NCBI RefSeq assembly: GCF_000003815.2
Contig: NC_049980.1
Span: 16,887,613-16,951,612, forward strand
DNA length: 64,000 nt
Direction: 5' to 3'
DNA from: Branchiostoma floridae
Lineage: Eukaryota; Chordata; Leptocardii; Amphioxiformes; Branchiostomatidae
Shown: positions 1 to 46,733 of the stretch, piece by piece
Layout of the letters: the number at the start of each line of letters is the position of its first letter
Position numbering within the stretch: the stretch's first letter is position 1
Program-made: the position numbers and the translations under genes
Notes under the pieces: generated by a model
The model's input: only the letters and a program-made list of their open reading frames with translations
Told to the model about the DNA's origin: nothing
Databases searched by the model: none

Positions 1-36115
<36,115 letters not shown>

Positions 36116-36719
36116 CTCTGGTCCTGGAGCCTGTCTCCTTCTCCTCAACCCCGCCCGCGGCACTCAAACCCGGAAGCTAACGGTCCGCACGGAACCCCCG
36201 CGTGGATTCTGCGCGCCAACCGAAGATTACCGAATGTACACGAAGCTAAAACCTACAGTGGGTCTACCAATTGAAGTCTAGTTCATCAACTAACACACGA
36301 TGTGTTCAAACATGGCGATGATGGCTGTGTGTGTGGCTCGGTGTGTATTCAATAATCGATGCAAATAAGCTTGCGATGATCCCACTTCCGCCTTCTGAGT
36401 AATGACGAGATGACTACTGCACTTCATGCAAAAACAGATAGGGGCCGCCGTTGTACAGTGAGAAGCCGTTTGTCCGCATATTCCGTGCAATTATTCGGGT
36501 GGTGCAACAAAGCGTTATCCAGATGCACCGCACCTTCACGGAATTTGGGGATTCCATGCAATTCATAGAAGTGTCCGGTAATCCATTGTGCAATTAACTG
36601 ACTTCTACTGTATATGAGACTTGAGACTTGGAAAAAAATACATGGCACGAGAATTGATGTCTGCTTTTGAGAAAGATAAATACCACCTGGCCATTAGTCT
36701 ATATGGCAGGCTGTTCTTC

Positions 36720-36819
36720 NNNNNNNNNNNNNNNNNNNNNNNNNNNNNNNNNNNNNNNNNNNNNNNNNNNNNNNNNNNNNNNNNNNNNNNNNNNNNNNNN
36801 NNNNNNNNNNNNNNNNNNN
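36720..36819. other. Assembly gap (100 N) flanked by inverted sequence
   Basis: TATATGGCAGGCT lies just before the gap and AGCCTGCCATATA just after it, which are inverse complements. The missing sequence is probably the centre of a palindromic element. Confidence 0.7.
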
Positions 36820-36898
36820 AGCCTGCCATATAGCCATTTCGGAAACCATATGATTGTAACAATCTCTCAAGATTTGATATTCAAGCAGATTTACCAGC

Positions 36899-36992
36899 GG
36901 CATAAGTCAGTATCAAAAGGACCAAAGCAATACCCAACTTTACCCGGTGACCAGTTGGATATAACTTTAGCCGTTTGATACTGTCTTATGCC
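36899..36992. repeat. 94-bp inverted repeat (miniature hairpin element)
   Basis: GGCATAAGTCAGTATCAAA at the left is matched by TTTGATACTGTCTTATGCC at the right, with one mismatch, around a loop of about 50 bases. It lies between the FRMD gene and cyclophilin 1. No coding content. Confidence 0.6.
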
Positions 36993-37071
36993 AACGTTAG
37001 ATCTTCTTATAGATTAGACCACACTATCTTCATCCAGAAAGACAAACTAACTGTTTCAGCGAAGCAAGTGT

Positions 37072-37077
37072 TTTATT
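37072..37077 (-). terminator. Candidate polyadenylation signal for cyclophilin 1
   Basis: AATAAA on the minus strand, about 425 bases past the stop codon. It is the first such hexamer I see downstream. Confidence 0.35.
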
Positions 37078-37500
37078 AGTAAGAACGGTCTAGGGTTGAC
37101 TACATTATTACGTTACACAATACACCATAAGCTTAGTCGATGTCCATACTCACAAGTTGTTCTAGATCTCTTAGGAAAATTTTATGTCTTCTCTGAATAC
37201 GAAACAATTGAACAAGTATCCTTAGCAGAAACGACTAGTCAGCGTACCTAATTTATGGTCAGTAAGTCAAGGCATATGCTTTTGTATATGAAAGTATCAA
37301 TGATAGTATGCCAGTGGAACAAATATCTAGTATTCGTATCTTGGCTACCTATATGAAAATGAAGACTATGCATGTGTGTCTTAAACGTAAAAAGAAGCAT
37401 GTAGCATTGAAAAAGGTTCTATCCCGAAGATTTGTTACTGACATGTTGAACATCATAGCATGCTCATGCAAGCCGGACATGGATACGTGCGCTTTATGCC

Positions 37501-38987
37501 TTATTTGTCGGACTTGTCTGACTTCTTAGCACCCTCCGTGTTCGACTTGGGCTTCAGCTCGTACGGCGAAGTGTGCTGCACGCCGCAGTCCTTAATCAGA
37601 ACAGGCTTCTTGGGACGCCCGAAGTCGTCCACATCGACCTCTCCAATCTTCTCAACGATGTCCTGTGAAAAGGGATGCAATCAACAAATGAAAATACAGG
37701 AATATGTCCATATATACGACCGGTGCAGGAGAGAAACATATATTCTGGTAGAAAAGTTCGAATGAGAATTATGTAGTGTCCAACTCACCATGCCCTCTAT
37801 AATCTTCCCAAAGGCGACATGCCTCTTGTCCAGGAACCGTGCGGGCTGCAGAGTGATGAAGAACTGTGAGTTGTTGCTGTCCGGCCCGGCGTTCGCCATG
37901 CTGACCCACCCCTTGTCATCATGACTCAGGTCGAACGTCTCGTCAGCGAAATCCGCACCGTAGATGCTCTTTCCTGGAGTGGAGGTAGATTTAACAGTGT
38001 TGAAAATACTGTTTGTAAAGTAGTAACTGAATAATCTGTGCAGGTTTTATTAAACTAGGTTACTAGAAACTGGTAAAGAATTTGTTACTGCATTTCGCGC
38101 TTCCTAGACATAGAGACACAAGCAAGTGTTTGCACCCACCTCCAGTACCGTCCCCAACAGTGATGTCGCCACCCTGGATCACGTGATCTTGTACGACACG
38201 GTGAATGTAGGTGTTCTTGTAGCCAAATTTGGGCTGCGCAAAAACAAAGGAGATAAATCATTCGACGACCAATAGCTAGTGGAAGGGACAGGATCTAATA
38301 CTAGTCTAGTATCTCAGGCTTGTAATCTTGACCCGTCGTCTTGCTGGATAAAAGTGTTCAGCAATGCCTATAAGCACGAATATAGGAAATGATTAACCAT
38401 ACCACAACGATGCTAATATAAAATGATGGGTTGAAATATTTCGAGGAAGACGCCTCTTGAGACTTACGTCCATTCTGTAGTTTCCCCTTGCCAGAGCTGC
38501 GAAATTCGCCACTGTGATTGGCGCCATCTCTCCGAATAGCCCGACGACAAATCTTCCGATTGGTTCATCGTCGACCTCCACGTCGAACCAGGCCTTCTTG
38601 GTGACCAAAAGCTTTGGTACTTCCTCCTCTTCGTTATCCTATAGTGACGGCAAGTCGCAATGAAACGCGGTAGTACGAATAAGGCGTTTCAAATTGCAAA
38701 TGGGTATGAAATATTTCTAAATGCAAATGGTATAAAGTACGTACAGTCTGTTCTGTGGCAGCTGTTGCTAAAACCCTGGAGCGGAAACATTCGTGCATTC
38801 ATGAAGTCTTCCCCGGAAATTTAAGATACACAAGAACACAGATTAGTCCTGATATCATAAAGCTCCTTACCTTATCCTTCTTATCTTTGTCGTCCTTCTT
38901 GCCCTTATCATCAGAAGCAGCGACGGCGTGTGTCACAAGGCATAGTCCTAGGACCACTGCTAACGTCAGTTCAAACAGCTTAGCCAT
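37501..38987 (-). CDS. Secreted/ER cyclophilin-like peptidyl-prolyl isomerase 1
   Basis: Cyclophilin-fold protein, probably acting in the secretory pathway. Five coding exons: 38987-38871, 38638-38468, 38233-38140, 37973-37789, 37662-37501. They give 242 residues and a TAA stop. Residues 1-23 form a signal peptide ([20 protein letters not shown]). A Lys/Asp/Glu-rich linker (25-45) follows, then the cyclophilin domain: [80 protein letters not shown]. The catalytic Arg (cyclophilin A R55) is kept. The F60 position is His, M61 is Val and the W121 position is Phe, so substrate choice or cyclosporin binding is likely altered. The C-terminus (SDKSDK) is not a KDEL signal. A tandem paralogue lies at 42896-44714. 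I cannot tell whether it is an active isomerase or a scaffold. Confidence 0.9.
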
Positions 38988-39659
38988 TGCAAATTCTATA
39001 TTCGGGAAAAGAATATGCGATTAGCAACTGAGATCCCTGATCGTGTGTGTGTGCTTTCACAATTTTCGTATGTAAATGCGACAACAATTAAAGACCACTT
39101 GTCGATTTGCAATAGTTACACACGACACGTGGACACTACATATGCAGCATATGAAAACAATAAAATCAGAAAAAGTTATCGATCGTTTTTTACTCTACAG
39201 AACACGTGGCTCGCCACGAATGCATGTACATCCAGTGGATGAGGGTATATGGTTTTATGGGAGAGCACGCAACTAAACTCGTTTTCGTCTACAACTTTGT
39301 ATTACTCCCTGGACATGTTGTCCAATGGAGTTCAGACAAAAGCCACATCCCATTATTCCCGTACATCCTGAGGGTATATCTAGTTCAGAAAACTCTTCTA
39401 AGACGTTTTGGTATATATAACTAGGTGTACTAAATTTTATGTTAACTTCCAATGATTTCTAAACCATCTTCTTTGTAATCAGAGCTATTTTCCTAGCTGT
39501 CACATCTTCATATTTTTCTTCATTTCGCTTAAAAAACATAACGACGAGTCAAAGGTTAATTGGGTTGTCAGTGACTGAGACGTCTCGGATTCATTAAACG
39601 GGTAAGAATCACTTACATGTACAAGTAGAAAGGACAATGATATAGAAAAAGGTACTCAC

Positions 39660-39745
39660 CAAATATCTAGCGAATCCGACAGGATGGAGTAGAGTAAATT
39701 CGGACCGGTGGTTGTCGGTTCAGAGGTGGATGTGTAGAAGTTGCA
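39660..39745 (-). other. Probable 5' UTR exon of cyclophilin 1
   Basis: On the minus strand, GATATTTG is followed by GTGAGTAC, a strong donor at 39659. A matching acceptor TATAG lies at 38996, leaving only 8 untranslated bases before the ATG at 38987. The upstream boundary is approximate. Confidence 0.45.
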
Positions 39746-41308
39746 ACGTGTATCGTTATCAGCTGTCTTAATAAGGGGTAGTCCTGGCAATTCCACCAAT
39801 CAGGGGACAGCAAGCTGTCGGTGTGTATCTCATCCAGTACGTGTCAAGAATGGGCGCCATGAGGGGAGCGCTTATGCGGAACTCCGACGTGGAACCATAT
39901 GGAACCGTACACGTGGGATTTCAGAATGTTTCTGGTCATTATCCACGTTTAGAAACTGACAAAGACATACAAGACAGCTGTTTTCAAAAAATTACCAATC
40001 AAACTTGCGGCATTGCTTTGTACCACCAGGTGTGTGTGCTTCTGCCCACAGTTACAGAAAACGCTTCACCAACATACTTGTATAGTCTGATGATACTACC
40101 CTGTAAGACGACGCTCATACGACCCACTTCACATTCATGTTTCGTGTACTATGTTTCATGTATATGTAGTAAGTGTACACCTTACTGTGAAGTTTCTACC
40201 TGTTAAGGCTATATCCTGTGCAACATTTTCTACAATATTTTCAAATTAAGTAACAATTGAGCAACCCTACTTTTATTTTACACAATGATTTGACTTTTTT
40301 ACATATCAAGAGTTCTATTATTAGCTAATTTTCTACGCAATTACTGTAAAACAAAGCGAAAGCCGATTGCACTGCAGTCACATCCGCGATGTAGCTTGGT
40401 CGTGCCCAGCTGACGTCCAATTGGTCTCCTAATCTTGGGTAACAGCTGACACAAGGATCATGTCAAATATCAATATTCTAAAGTCACCGAAATTTCTTTT
40501 CACAAAGTACAGGTAAGTGGCGGATAGCTATAACGCTCAGTAGATTTTATGTTGTGTTACGGTACAGAATATAAGTATAGTTATTGAAGGAGACAAACAT
40601 CTTAGATTTATCTTCGATGACCTGAAATTTTCCTGGTAAACTTCGTTTGGTTTCATATTTCAGAGCTCAGACACGGCTGTCCCGATTGGTCCTTCTTCTT
40701 TCCTGGGGGCATTTCTGAACACTTTTGTTGCCGCCTGGTTAACATGTGTTATAAGTCGCGAGCACCAGGTTAACCGCTTTCTGGACGATACAAGCGGCTA
40801 ACAACGATTGGTTTAGACACAGGGTTACTTGTCATCGAACAAACTATTCAACCAATAAGAGATAACCACGCAAGGAGAAACCTGCGTTTGTTTCTTTCAA
40901 CTGATTTCATATCAAAAGCTAAAAGATGAAATTTCCGTAGAGTGAAAAGTTAACACTTGCTACACTTCTCGCTTGCCATGTTGAAGCTACCGTGGTCAAA
41001 TAATCATAAAGGATGGTTTTATTACGCACGTTTGCATTAAATATTCAATTAGATCTTTTACAATGATGCTGGCCGGGGTGCTATGCCGTTATTTGTTTCA
41101 TTCTTTCGAAGCTAATATCTATTAATCATCATTGAAGGCCAACGCATGGACTCTATCGCTCTGTACGTGTATGTGTTAACCTCCTTGTGTATACCAACCC
41201 TGGACTTTGCTCTTCACGTGACCGACAACGGTTATTTGCTATAGTGAATACGCAGCCATACGTCTGCCTCTGGATACTTAGATCATTACTACCAATGGTA
41301 CATCTGCT
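39746..41308. other. Intergenic region, no gene supported
   Basis: Holds the promoter side of cyclophilin 1 and the upstream region of the NHL gene. An open frame at 39823-40206 starts with GTG, lacks splice context and resembles nothing I know. Confidence 0.5.
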
Positions 41309-42142
41309 ATGGAGCCTTCTACTAAGCTATGTGCTAGTCCTATTTCCACAATAGGTACGACCGAAACTGGACAGGTACAGTTCAAAAACCCCGTAGCAAT
41401 TGCAGTTGGAAAGGAGGCAACCCTTTTCGTCGTTGACCAGGGAACTAAAACTGTCCATATGTTCAGCGCAGAGGGTAAAGCTGTGAGTACATTCAGCATA
41501 CCGACAGCTTGGGCACGGGGTGTGGCGGTCAGCCCGACCAGCGGGAATATTCTCATTGTTGAGAACGAGAACCAGTCCGTGATGACGTTTACACCGTCTG
41601 GAGAACTCGTTCACTCGTTCCACAGTGACCACTTCTCTTCATGCTACGGAATCGCAGAGGCAAACGACGGGAGAATTTTAGCTGTCGACTACGCAGAACA
41701 TTGCGTCGCCATGTTTGAATCAGACGGAACGTTCATACGAAATATCGGCAAACGTGGCGATGGGGAAGGCGAATTTTACCGACCGTTTTTCATCGCCATG
41801 ACCAAGTCTGATGGGTTTGTCGTGTCTGACTCGTATAACCACAGACTTCAAACTTTCAACAAAGATGGCCATTTTGAAAGAGCTTTTGGCCAGAGGGGCG
41901 AGACAAATGCAGATTTTGAGCTCCCCTTAGGGGTAGGGGTTGGGGGACGAGGGGAAATCGTTGTGGCAGACAGGGATAACCATAGGTTACAGGTGGTTGA
42001 TACTAACGGAAGTCACGTGACCACGATTGCTAATGATGACGGCAGATTGGATAGTCCCGCCAACATCGCCGTGACGTATGATGGGCATGTTTACGTCATC
42101 AACGGCAAGGATAAGTCGGTTGATAAGTTCAAATACAACTAA
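41309..42142 (+). CDS. Intronless NHL-repeat beta-propeller protein
   Basis: 277 residues from an ATG at 41309 to TAA in one exon. Six NHL-type blades can be counted: 21-56 (FKNPVAIAV, LFVVDQ), 64-104 (ARGVAVSPTSGNILIVEN), 110-145 (YGIAEANDGRILAVDYAEH), 150-190 (YRPFFIAMTKSDGFVVSDSY, NHRLQTF), 197-235 (FELPLGVGVG, VVADRDNHRLQVV) and 245-277 (LDSPANIAV, VYVING). NHL propellers bind protein or RNA. In TRIM2/3/71-type proteins this domain follows RING, B-box and coiled coil, none of which is present here. There is no signal peptide. The lack of introns amid intron-rich neighbours suggests a retrocopy or a derived, domain-only gene. The exact partner and function are unknown. Confidence 0.85.
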   Translation: MEPSTKLCASPISTIGTTETGQVQFKNPVAIAVGKEATLFVVDQGTKTVHMFSAEGKAVSTFSIPTAWARGVAVSPTSGNILIVENENQSVMTFTPSGELVHSFHSDHFSSCYGIAEANDGRILAVDYAEHCVAMFESDGTFIRNIGKRGDGEGEFYRPFFIAMTKSDGFVVSDSYNHRLQTFNKDGHFERAFGQRGETNADFELPLGVGVGGRGEIVVADRDNHRLQVVDTNGSHVTTIANDDGRLDSPANIAVTYDGHVYVINGKDKSVDKFKYN

Positions 42143-42895
42143 GATGAACCCAACAACGATGACATTCTTCTATACACTTTATTTCGTCGTTAATAACTTG
42201 CCACTATGGTATACGTACATGTAACATTATGTAGCAACAGATGGAGATAATGTGTTTCGAAAAGCTTATAGAAATGTGAGAGGCAGATACATAACAAAAA
42301 CTTATATATATATGTGTGTATATATATATAACACAACTGCAGCAAAATATATTGATTGCATTTATTGTTGTGATCGTTTAAAAGACCAAGACATTATACG
42401 TTGACAATGAAGCATTTTATTACCAGAAGAAAAATCGATATCACTCATGTTCTGTAGCGTTCTTTTTGTCTAATTTTCCCGGCCTGACATGACTGAAAAT
42501 ACGTTGACAAACATGCTTCTGTACTTAAGCGTCGATTTATGTAGACATTGATGCGGGCTGTATAATAAGTGTGTCACCGTGTGCTAAAATAACTCTGCCC
42601 GCCGTCTACGTCAGTCTGTTGAAATCGGTGGTGATGGTTCTACAATGTGAACCAAGCATTCTGTATTTACTCATAGATCAAGTGCGAGATTTTGTGAAAA
42701 TACAAAGTCACATTTTGTGCCCGGTTAGTTGAAAACCCTTCCCAGCCTTCATACTAAACTGAACCCCCTTCCCCCATTACAATCCTCACTGGTCCACGTC
42801 CTAATTTCGTTTTACATAAATGAAAACAAGTTTGTTGCGAACACATGTAGCGATATAAGAGCTCGAAGAAAACTGAGATCAGAATGTGTTAAAGA
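42143..42895. other. 3' region between convergent NHL and cyclophilin 2 genes
   Basis: Contains an (AT)-rich tract with TATATATATGTGTG at 42303-42332 and minus-strand AATAAA hexamers at about 42361-42366 and 42417-42422 that could end cyclophilin 2. No gene is seen. Confidence 0.4.
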
Positions 42896-44714
42896 TCACG
42901 TAGGTTTAATAAGGTCGGGTTCGATGTCATATATGATGGCCTCCGGCGCGTCCAACACGTAGGGTTGTGTCACGGCATCAGAGGAAGAGTCGGCCACACG
43001 GACTAGCTTGTACGGCAGACCGTTAGAACTGCTCCTCATCTCTCCGATATTCCGGGCGATATCCTGGGGAGGGCGGCAGTAAGGAATCATTACCGTCGTG
43101 AATGGGGAAAATGAATCAAAGCACATACACATGCGCACATGCATGTACAGAGATTTGCCGGTGTGTCTGTCTGTAGGCAGCATATAAATCAAAGGTAATT
43201 ATATATATATATATAACTTTAATATGATTTATGGAAATGAGGACATAATTTGCATTATCAATGACATTTGTAACATTTATAATTCACCCGAAAAGAATTA
43301 AGGTACGAGGTTGTACCAACTTACCATGCCCTTGACGACCTTTCCGAAGACGACATGTTTCTTGTCCAGGAAGCGTGATTTGGTCAGCAGGATGAAGAAC
43401 TCGGAGTTGTTGGAGTCTGGTCCACTGTTGGCCATGGACACCCAGCCTGGCCCGGCGTGACCCAGGCGGAAGTCTCGTCAATGANNNNNNNNNNNNNNNN
43501 NNNNNNNNNNNNNNNNNNNNNNNNNNNNNNNNNNNNNNNNNNNNNNNNNNNNNNNNNNNNNNNNNNNNNNNNNNNNNNNNNNNNCTGTAGGAGGAATGGG
43601 GGCGAGATGTACACGTGTATTAGTTCCAAGCAGAGGTCACGCTCCGGCTTGTTTTGGACATCTTTTAGGCGTTTAGTGTGCATGCCTTTCCATTTTCTTC
43701 AGTTTTTCTTAATAGATACTGGCCTAAGAAAAAAATAAATAAAAGGTCGACAAAACGCCTCAAAAAGTTCAAATCAAGCCAGAGTTCACCCTCTGCTTAG
43801 AGAGTATATTTATATCATTAAAACACAACGATACACTTGTCATACTACAGTACAGTGTAACATCTTTATCCTAGGACCTACTTGTCAGAGTCAACATGCC
43901 AAACAAGACTCACCGCCTGTTCCATCGTAAGACGAGATGTCCCCTCCCTGGATGATGAAGTCCTGCACCACGCGGTGGAAGTACGTTCCGTTGTACCCGA
44001 AGGTAGGCTGGAGGGTAATACAGGGAGATGTAAAATAGATTGATATTGTCACGACTCACGGGGTAGTCTGGTCCCACATAACCACCCCCTCTCCTATAAA
44101 GAAAGTGACGGTGACCATATTAGGTCATAGGTTGGTACTTTTGTTGCAATCACATCACTTATGACTTATGTCGGACCGTCGTCCAAACTATCTTACAAAA
44201 ACGCTTAGGTCAATTCTCTTTTAGTGGAGTACGTACATCATTCCTGACGTTCCCCTGTGCCAGCTTGTGGAAGTTCTCCACAGTTATAGGAACAGTCTCC
44301 CCGAACAGCGCGATCACAATTCTCCCCACAGGCTCGTCATCGATCTGTGGAGGGAGCACAGACACATAAAATGACGGTAAGAAAGCAGACATGAAATGTT
44401 GTGAATCATACTTTTGGTCCACGAAAACATACAGTTACGAAGTATTAGTTTGGTATTTTTGTACCTAAAAGGCAAACCAGAGGAGGGATGACTGTATATG
44501 TTATTCCTGTCACAATAACAGGGTAGCTTTAGGTAGTGGTGATGTAAAAAGCCGGTACCTCTATGTCGAACCACGCCTCTTTGGTCACCAGGAGTGGGTG
44601 GGGCTCGTCATCTCCGTCCAACATGTCTTCCTGTTCATCATCTTTAGAAGATTCTAACAGGACGGCCCGTGTCATAATGAGCAGGACGGCGCCGGCCAAC
44701 AGTAGGGCCTGCAT
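42896..44714 (-). CDS. Secreted cyclophilin-like protein 2 (exon 4 broken by gap and frameshift)
   Basis: Tandem paralogue of the gene at 37501-38987. Exons: 44714-44559, 44344-44237, 44007-43914, 43584/gap-43325, 43063-42896 (TGA stop). The start [18 protein letters not shown] is a signal peptide; an in-frame ATG four codons upstream (44726) is an alternative. An acidic linker ([17 protein letters not shown]) precedes the cyclophilin domain: [68 protein letters not shown]. Catalytic Arg (R55) and F60 are kept. Q111 is Glu, M61 is Ile and W121 is Phe. The C-terminus is extended and does not resemble that of paralogue 1. Exon 4 starts inside the 100-N gap, with a good acceptor CTCCTACAG directly at its edge. 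It also lacks one base near 43470 relative to the frame, giving a stop in the visible 5' part. I think this is an assembly error, because the rest is intact and conserved. Confidence 0.85.
43485..43584. other. Assembly gap inside cyclophilin 2 exon 4
   Basis: A run of exactly 100 N, which is a placeholder. By comparison with exon 4 of paralogue 1, only about 30 coding bases should be missing between the acceptor CAG at 43585 and the Asp-Glu-Thr codons at about 43478. Confidence 0.75.
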
Positions 44715-45336
44715 CTGGAGTAACATGCACGTTGATGTGAGACACAACCAAACGTACCATGCAACACTAGTCCTGTTTTCACTAGCATTGATGTCAGCTC
44801 TTAAAGTTAATACGCTCTCTCGTTCGCTTGCCAGAAAAAATGCATTAGAGAAAGCGTGCTAAAAGCGGATGATGGTATCCAGGCTATGTTTTCCCGTTCT
44901 CAACAAATATAGATATTGCCGAATCCAGCGAGTGTTACGAGCCTTAAATCATTTCGCTTTTTGTTACACGTCTTCATTAAGTTCACTTTTTTTGTACAAA
45001 GTAAACACTGTGCCTCTGTCATTTGCAACACATTTATCAATCCTCTCTTCAAGGTTAGATATTCTGTCGCTTTTTGATGCTGAAGTTAACGATTCCCAGT
45101 TTCGCCCAAATGTCACTACTAAGGTCAGATCGATTTTCTATGAGTGACAAAACAAAGAATGCAACACACTTTTCTCATTGGAATTTCAATGCTCTCATTG
45201 TACCATTTAGATTAGAAAACAAGCTTCGATCAAGGATCTCTACATACGGAAAGTTCACCTTAGCGAACCTTATCACCTATCAATCATAATCGAATGTTTA
45301 GAGGCGTCAATCTAAAATGAAGAAATAATACCTAAC

Positions 45337-45426
45337 CTTGGTTCTGGTGATGACAACTTGCACACAGGTTTTCCTGAAGTCAGTCGGTTGAGAACGTCAG
45401 CCAGCGTGTCCTCCCGTAAGTTTATA
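45337..45426 (-). promoter_or_regulatory. Candidate TATA promoter and 5' UTR exon of cyclophilin 2
   Basis: On the minus strand a TATAAA (45426-45421) lies about 85 bases upstream of a plausible donor, CCAAG/GTTAGG at 45337. An acceptor TTACTCCAG ends at 44715, immediately before the ATG at 44714. This would give a short untranslated first exon. The surrounding GC-rich open frames on both strands have no recognisable product. Confidence 0.35.
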
Positions 45427-45856
45427 TCGACCGATGTGTTTAAACACCACGACCAACGGAGCGGGCAGCAGCTGCGCGCGTGTGACGTGGCCGTGCAGCG
45501 GATGTGCCGGTTTATCTTGTTCGGTGATCTGGCGAGCGCGAGTAATCTTCGTCGGATTATAGATACGGATTTTGAGGCAGCCGGTGCTTCGGTAAACGAA
45601 CCGATCACGCCACGTTTAGGTTTTATCACATTCGTAACTACTTCATTTTGCGTTGCCAAGGGTATAACAGTCCACGGTTGATTTTCGTGAGAGATCTGGA
45701 CCTGATGTACTTTTTGTTCATCATAAAATGTTGAAACCACCGCATTACGGATAGCATTTAAACGACCGCCTATCTACCGTGACCATAGCTTGTCGAGAAC
45801 ACGAGATGTAAAACTGTAATTCCTGCTGCAGTAAGGATCCATCCCTAACATCGTTT

Positions 45857-46733
45857 AGGCCATGTTGATTTGATTATATGGATGACATCCTCCAGGAACT
45901 CCAAAACTGATGCGAGCGAGCGAATAAAAAAAAAGTTTGGCCAAAAAAAAAAAAAAAAAGTTGCCTTCAGTATGAAATCAAAGTGGTCAGGAAGGTTGAA
46001 CATAGGACTAAACACACATAGTATGGCATACCAACAGTTAGGTGTAGGGACCAGTACATCATACGGGTGCAAAACATTTTTTTCTTCTTGGACCAATCCG
46101 AAAAAAAAGACCTGAAAAAAAAACAGAGGAACAGGTTTCGCCAATTACAAAATGGACACACTATGTCGGCAGCCATTTGCCTGATGATTTGGGGTCTAAC
46201 CAGGGGGCCAAGAAGACAACAAGAGCGAAGTCAAGTAGAGTTTATAGTCAATTGCACCAAGTTTCTACAGTCAAAGGTACAGAGACAGTTAGCCTTTATT
46301 ACATGGAGATGGGATTTTAAAATGCAGTGGGAGTCCAATAATCCACCAAACAGATTCCTTTGTAGCAACATTGACCAATTACCATTGTTTTGAGTATTGC
46401 TAGTTCTCAAGTTTCCACAATCAGGTCCAGGTTCATGTCCGGACCTGGAAATGATCCTCTGGACCTGAATGTTCTGTACTGATACCTCCCCCAACCAACA
46501 ATAGATTTTTTTTTCTTTCTGTCCTTTCATATCTTATTCTTTGACTGTAGATTCATTTTGGCATTCTATGGCATTAGTTATCTGCTTTCTGATACTTTTT
46601 TTTCAATCTACGGAATATTTGTGCTGAAATTTGCACAATTTATTGTGTGGTCGAAAACTTCTTTTTTTTTGGAAATGGCCGAAAATTGGTGCGAACGTGG
46701 ATGTCATCCATATAATCAAATCAACGTGGCCTT
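45857..46733. mobile_element. Family B TIR element, ~880 bp copy
   Basis: The left end AGGCCATGTTGATTTGATTA continues to GATGACATCC. The right end is its inverse complement with one mismatch, giving arms of about 34 bases. The interior has poly-A runs and no credible reading frame, so the element is non-autonomous. It lies between cyclophilin 2 and the otopetrin gene. A shorter relative is at 27534-27942. Confidence 0.8.

Noticed and set aside
36116-36163. N-terminal extension of the FRMD protein from 36163
   Set aside because: The codon at 36163 is GTG. The first ATG in frame is 36115, and starting there gives an N-terminus of family length and type.
39823-40206. 127-codon plus-strand frame
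   Set aside because: Begins with GTG, has no conserved pattern and overlaps the upstream region of cyclophilin 1.
44715-44747. Longer N-terminus for cyclophilin 2
   Set aside because: The codon at 44747 is TTG. The bases before the ATG at 44714 read as a splice acceptor (CTCCAG), so the upstream codons are probably intron, although an ATG at 44726 cannot be fully excluded.
45312-45740. Overlapping GC-rich open frames on both strands
   Set aside because: No family resemblance, no splice partner in frame. Better explained as promoter and untranslated first exon of cyclophilin 2.
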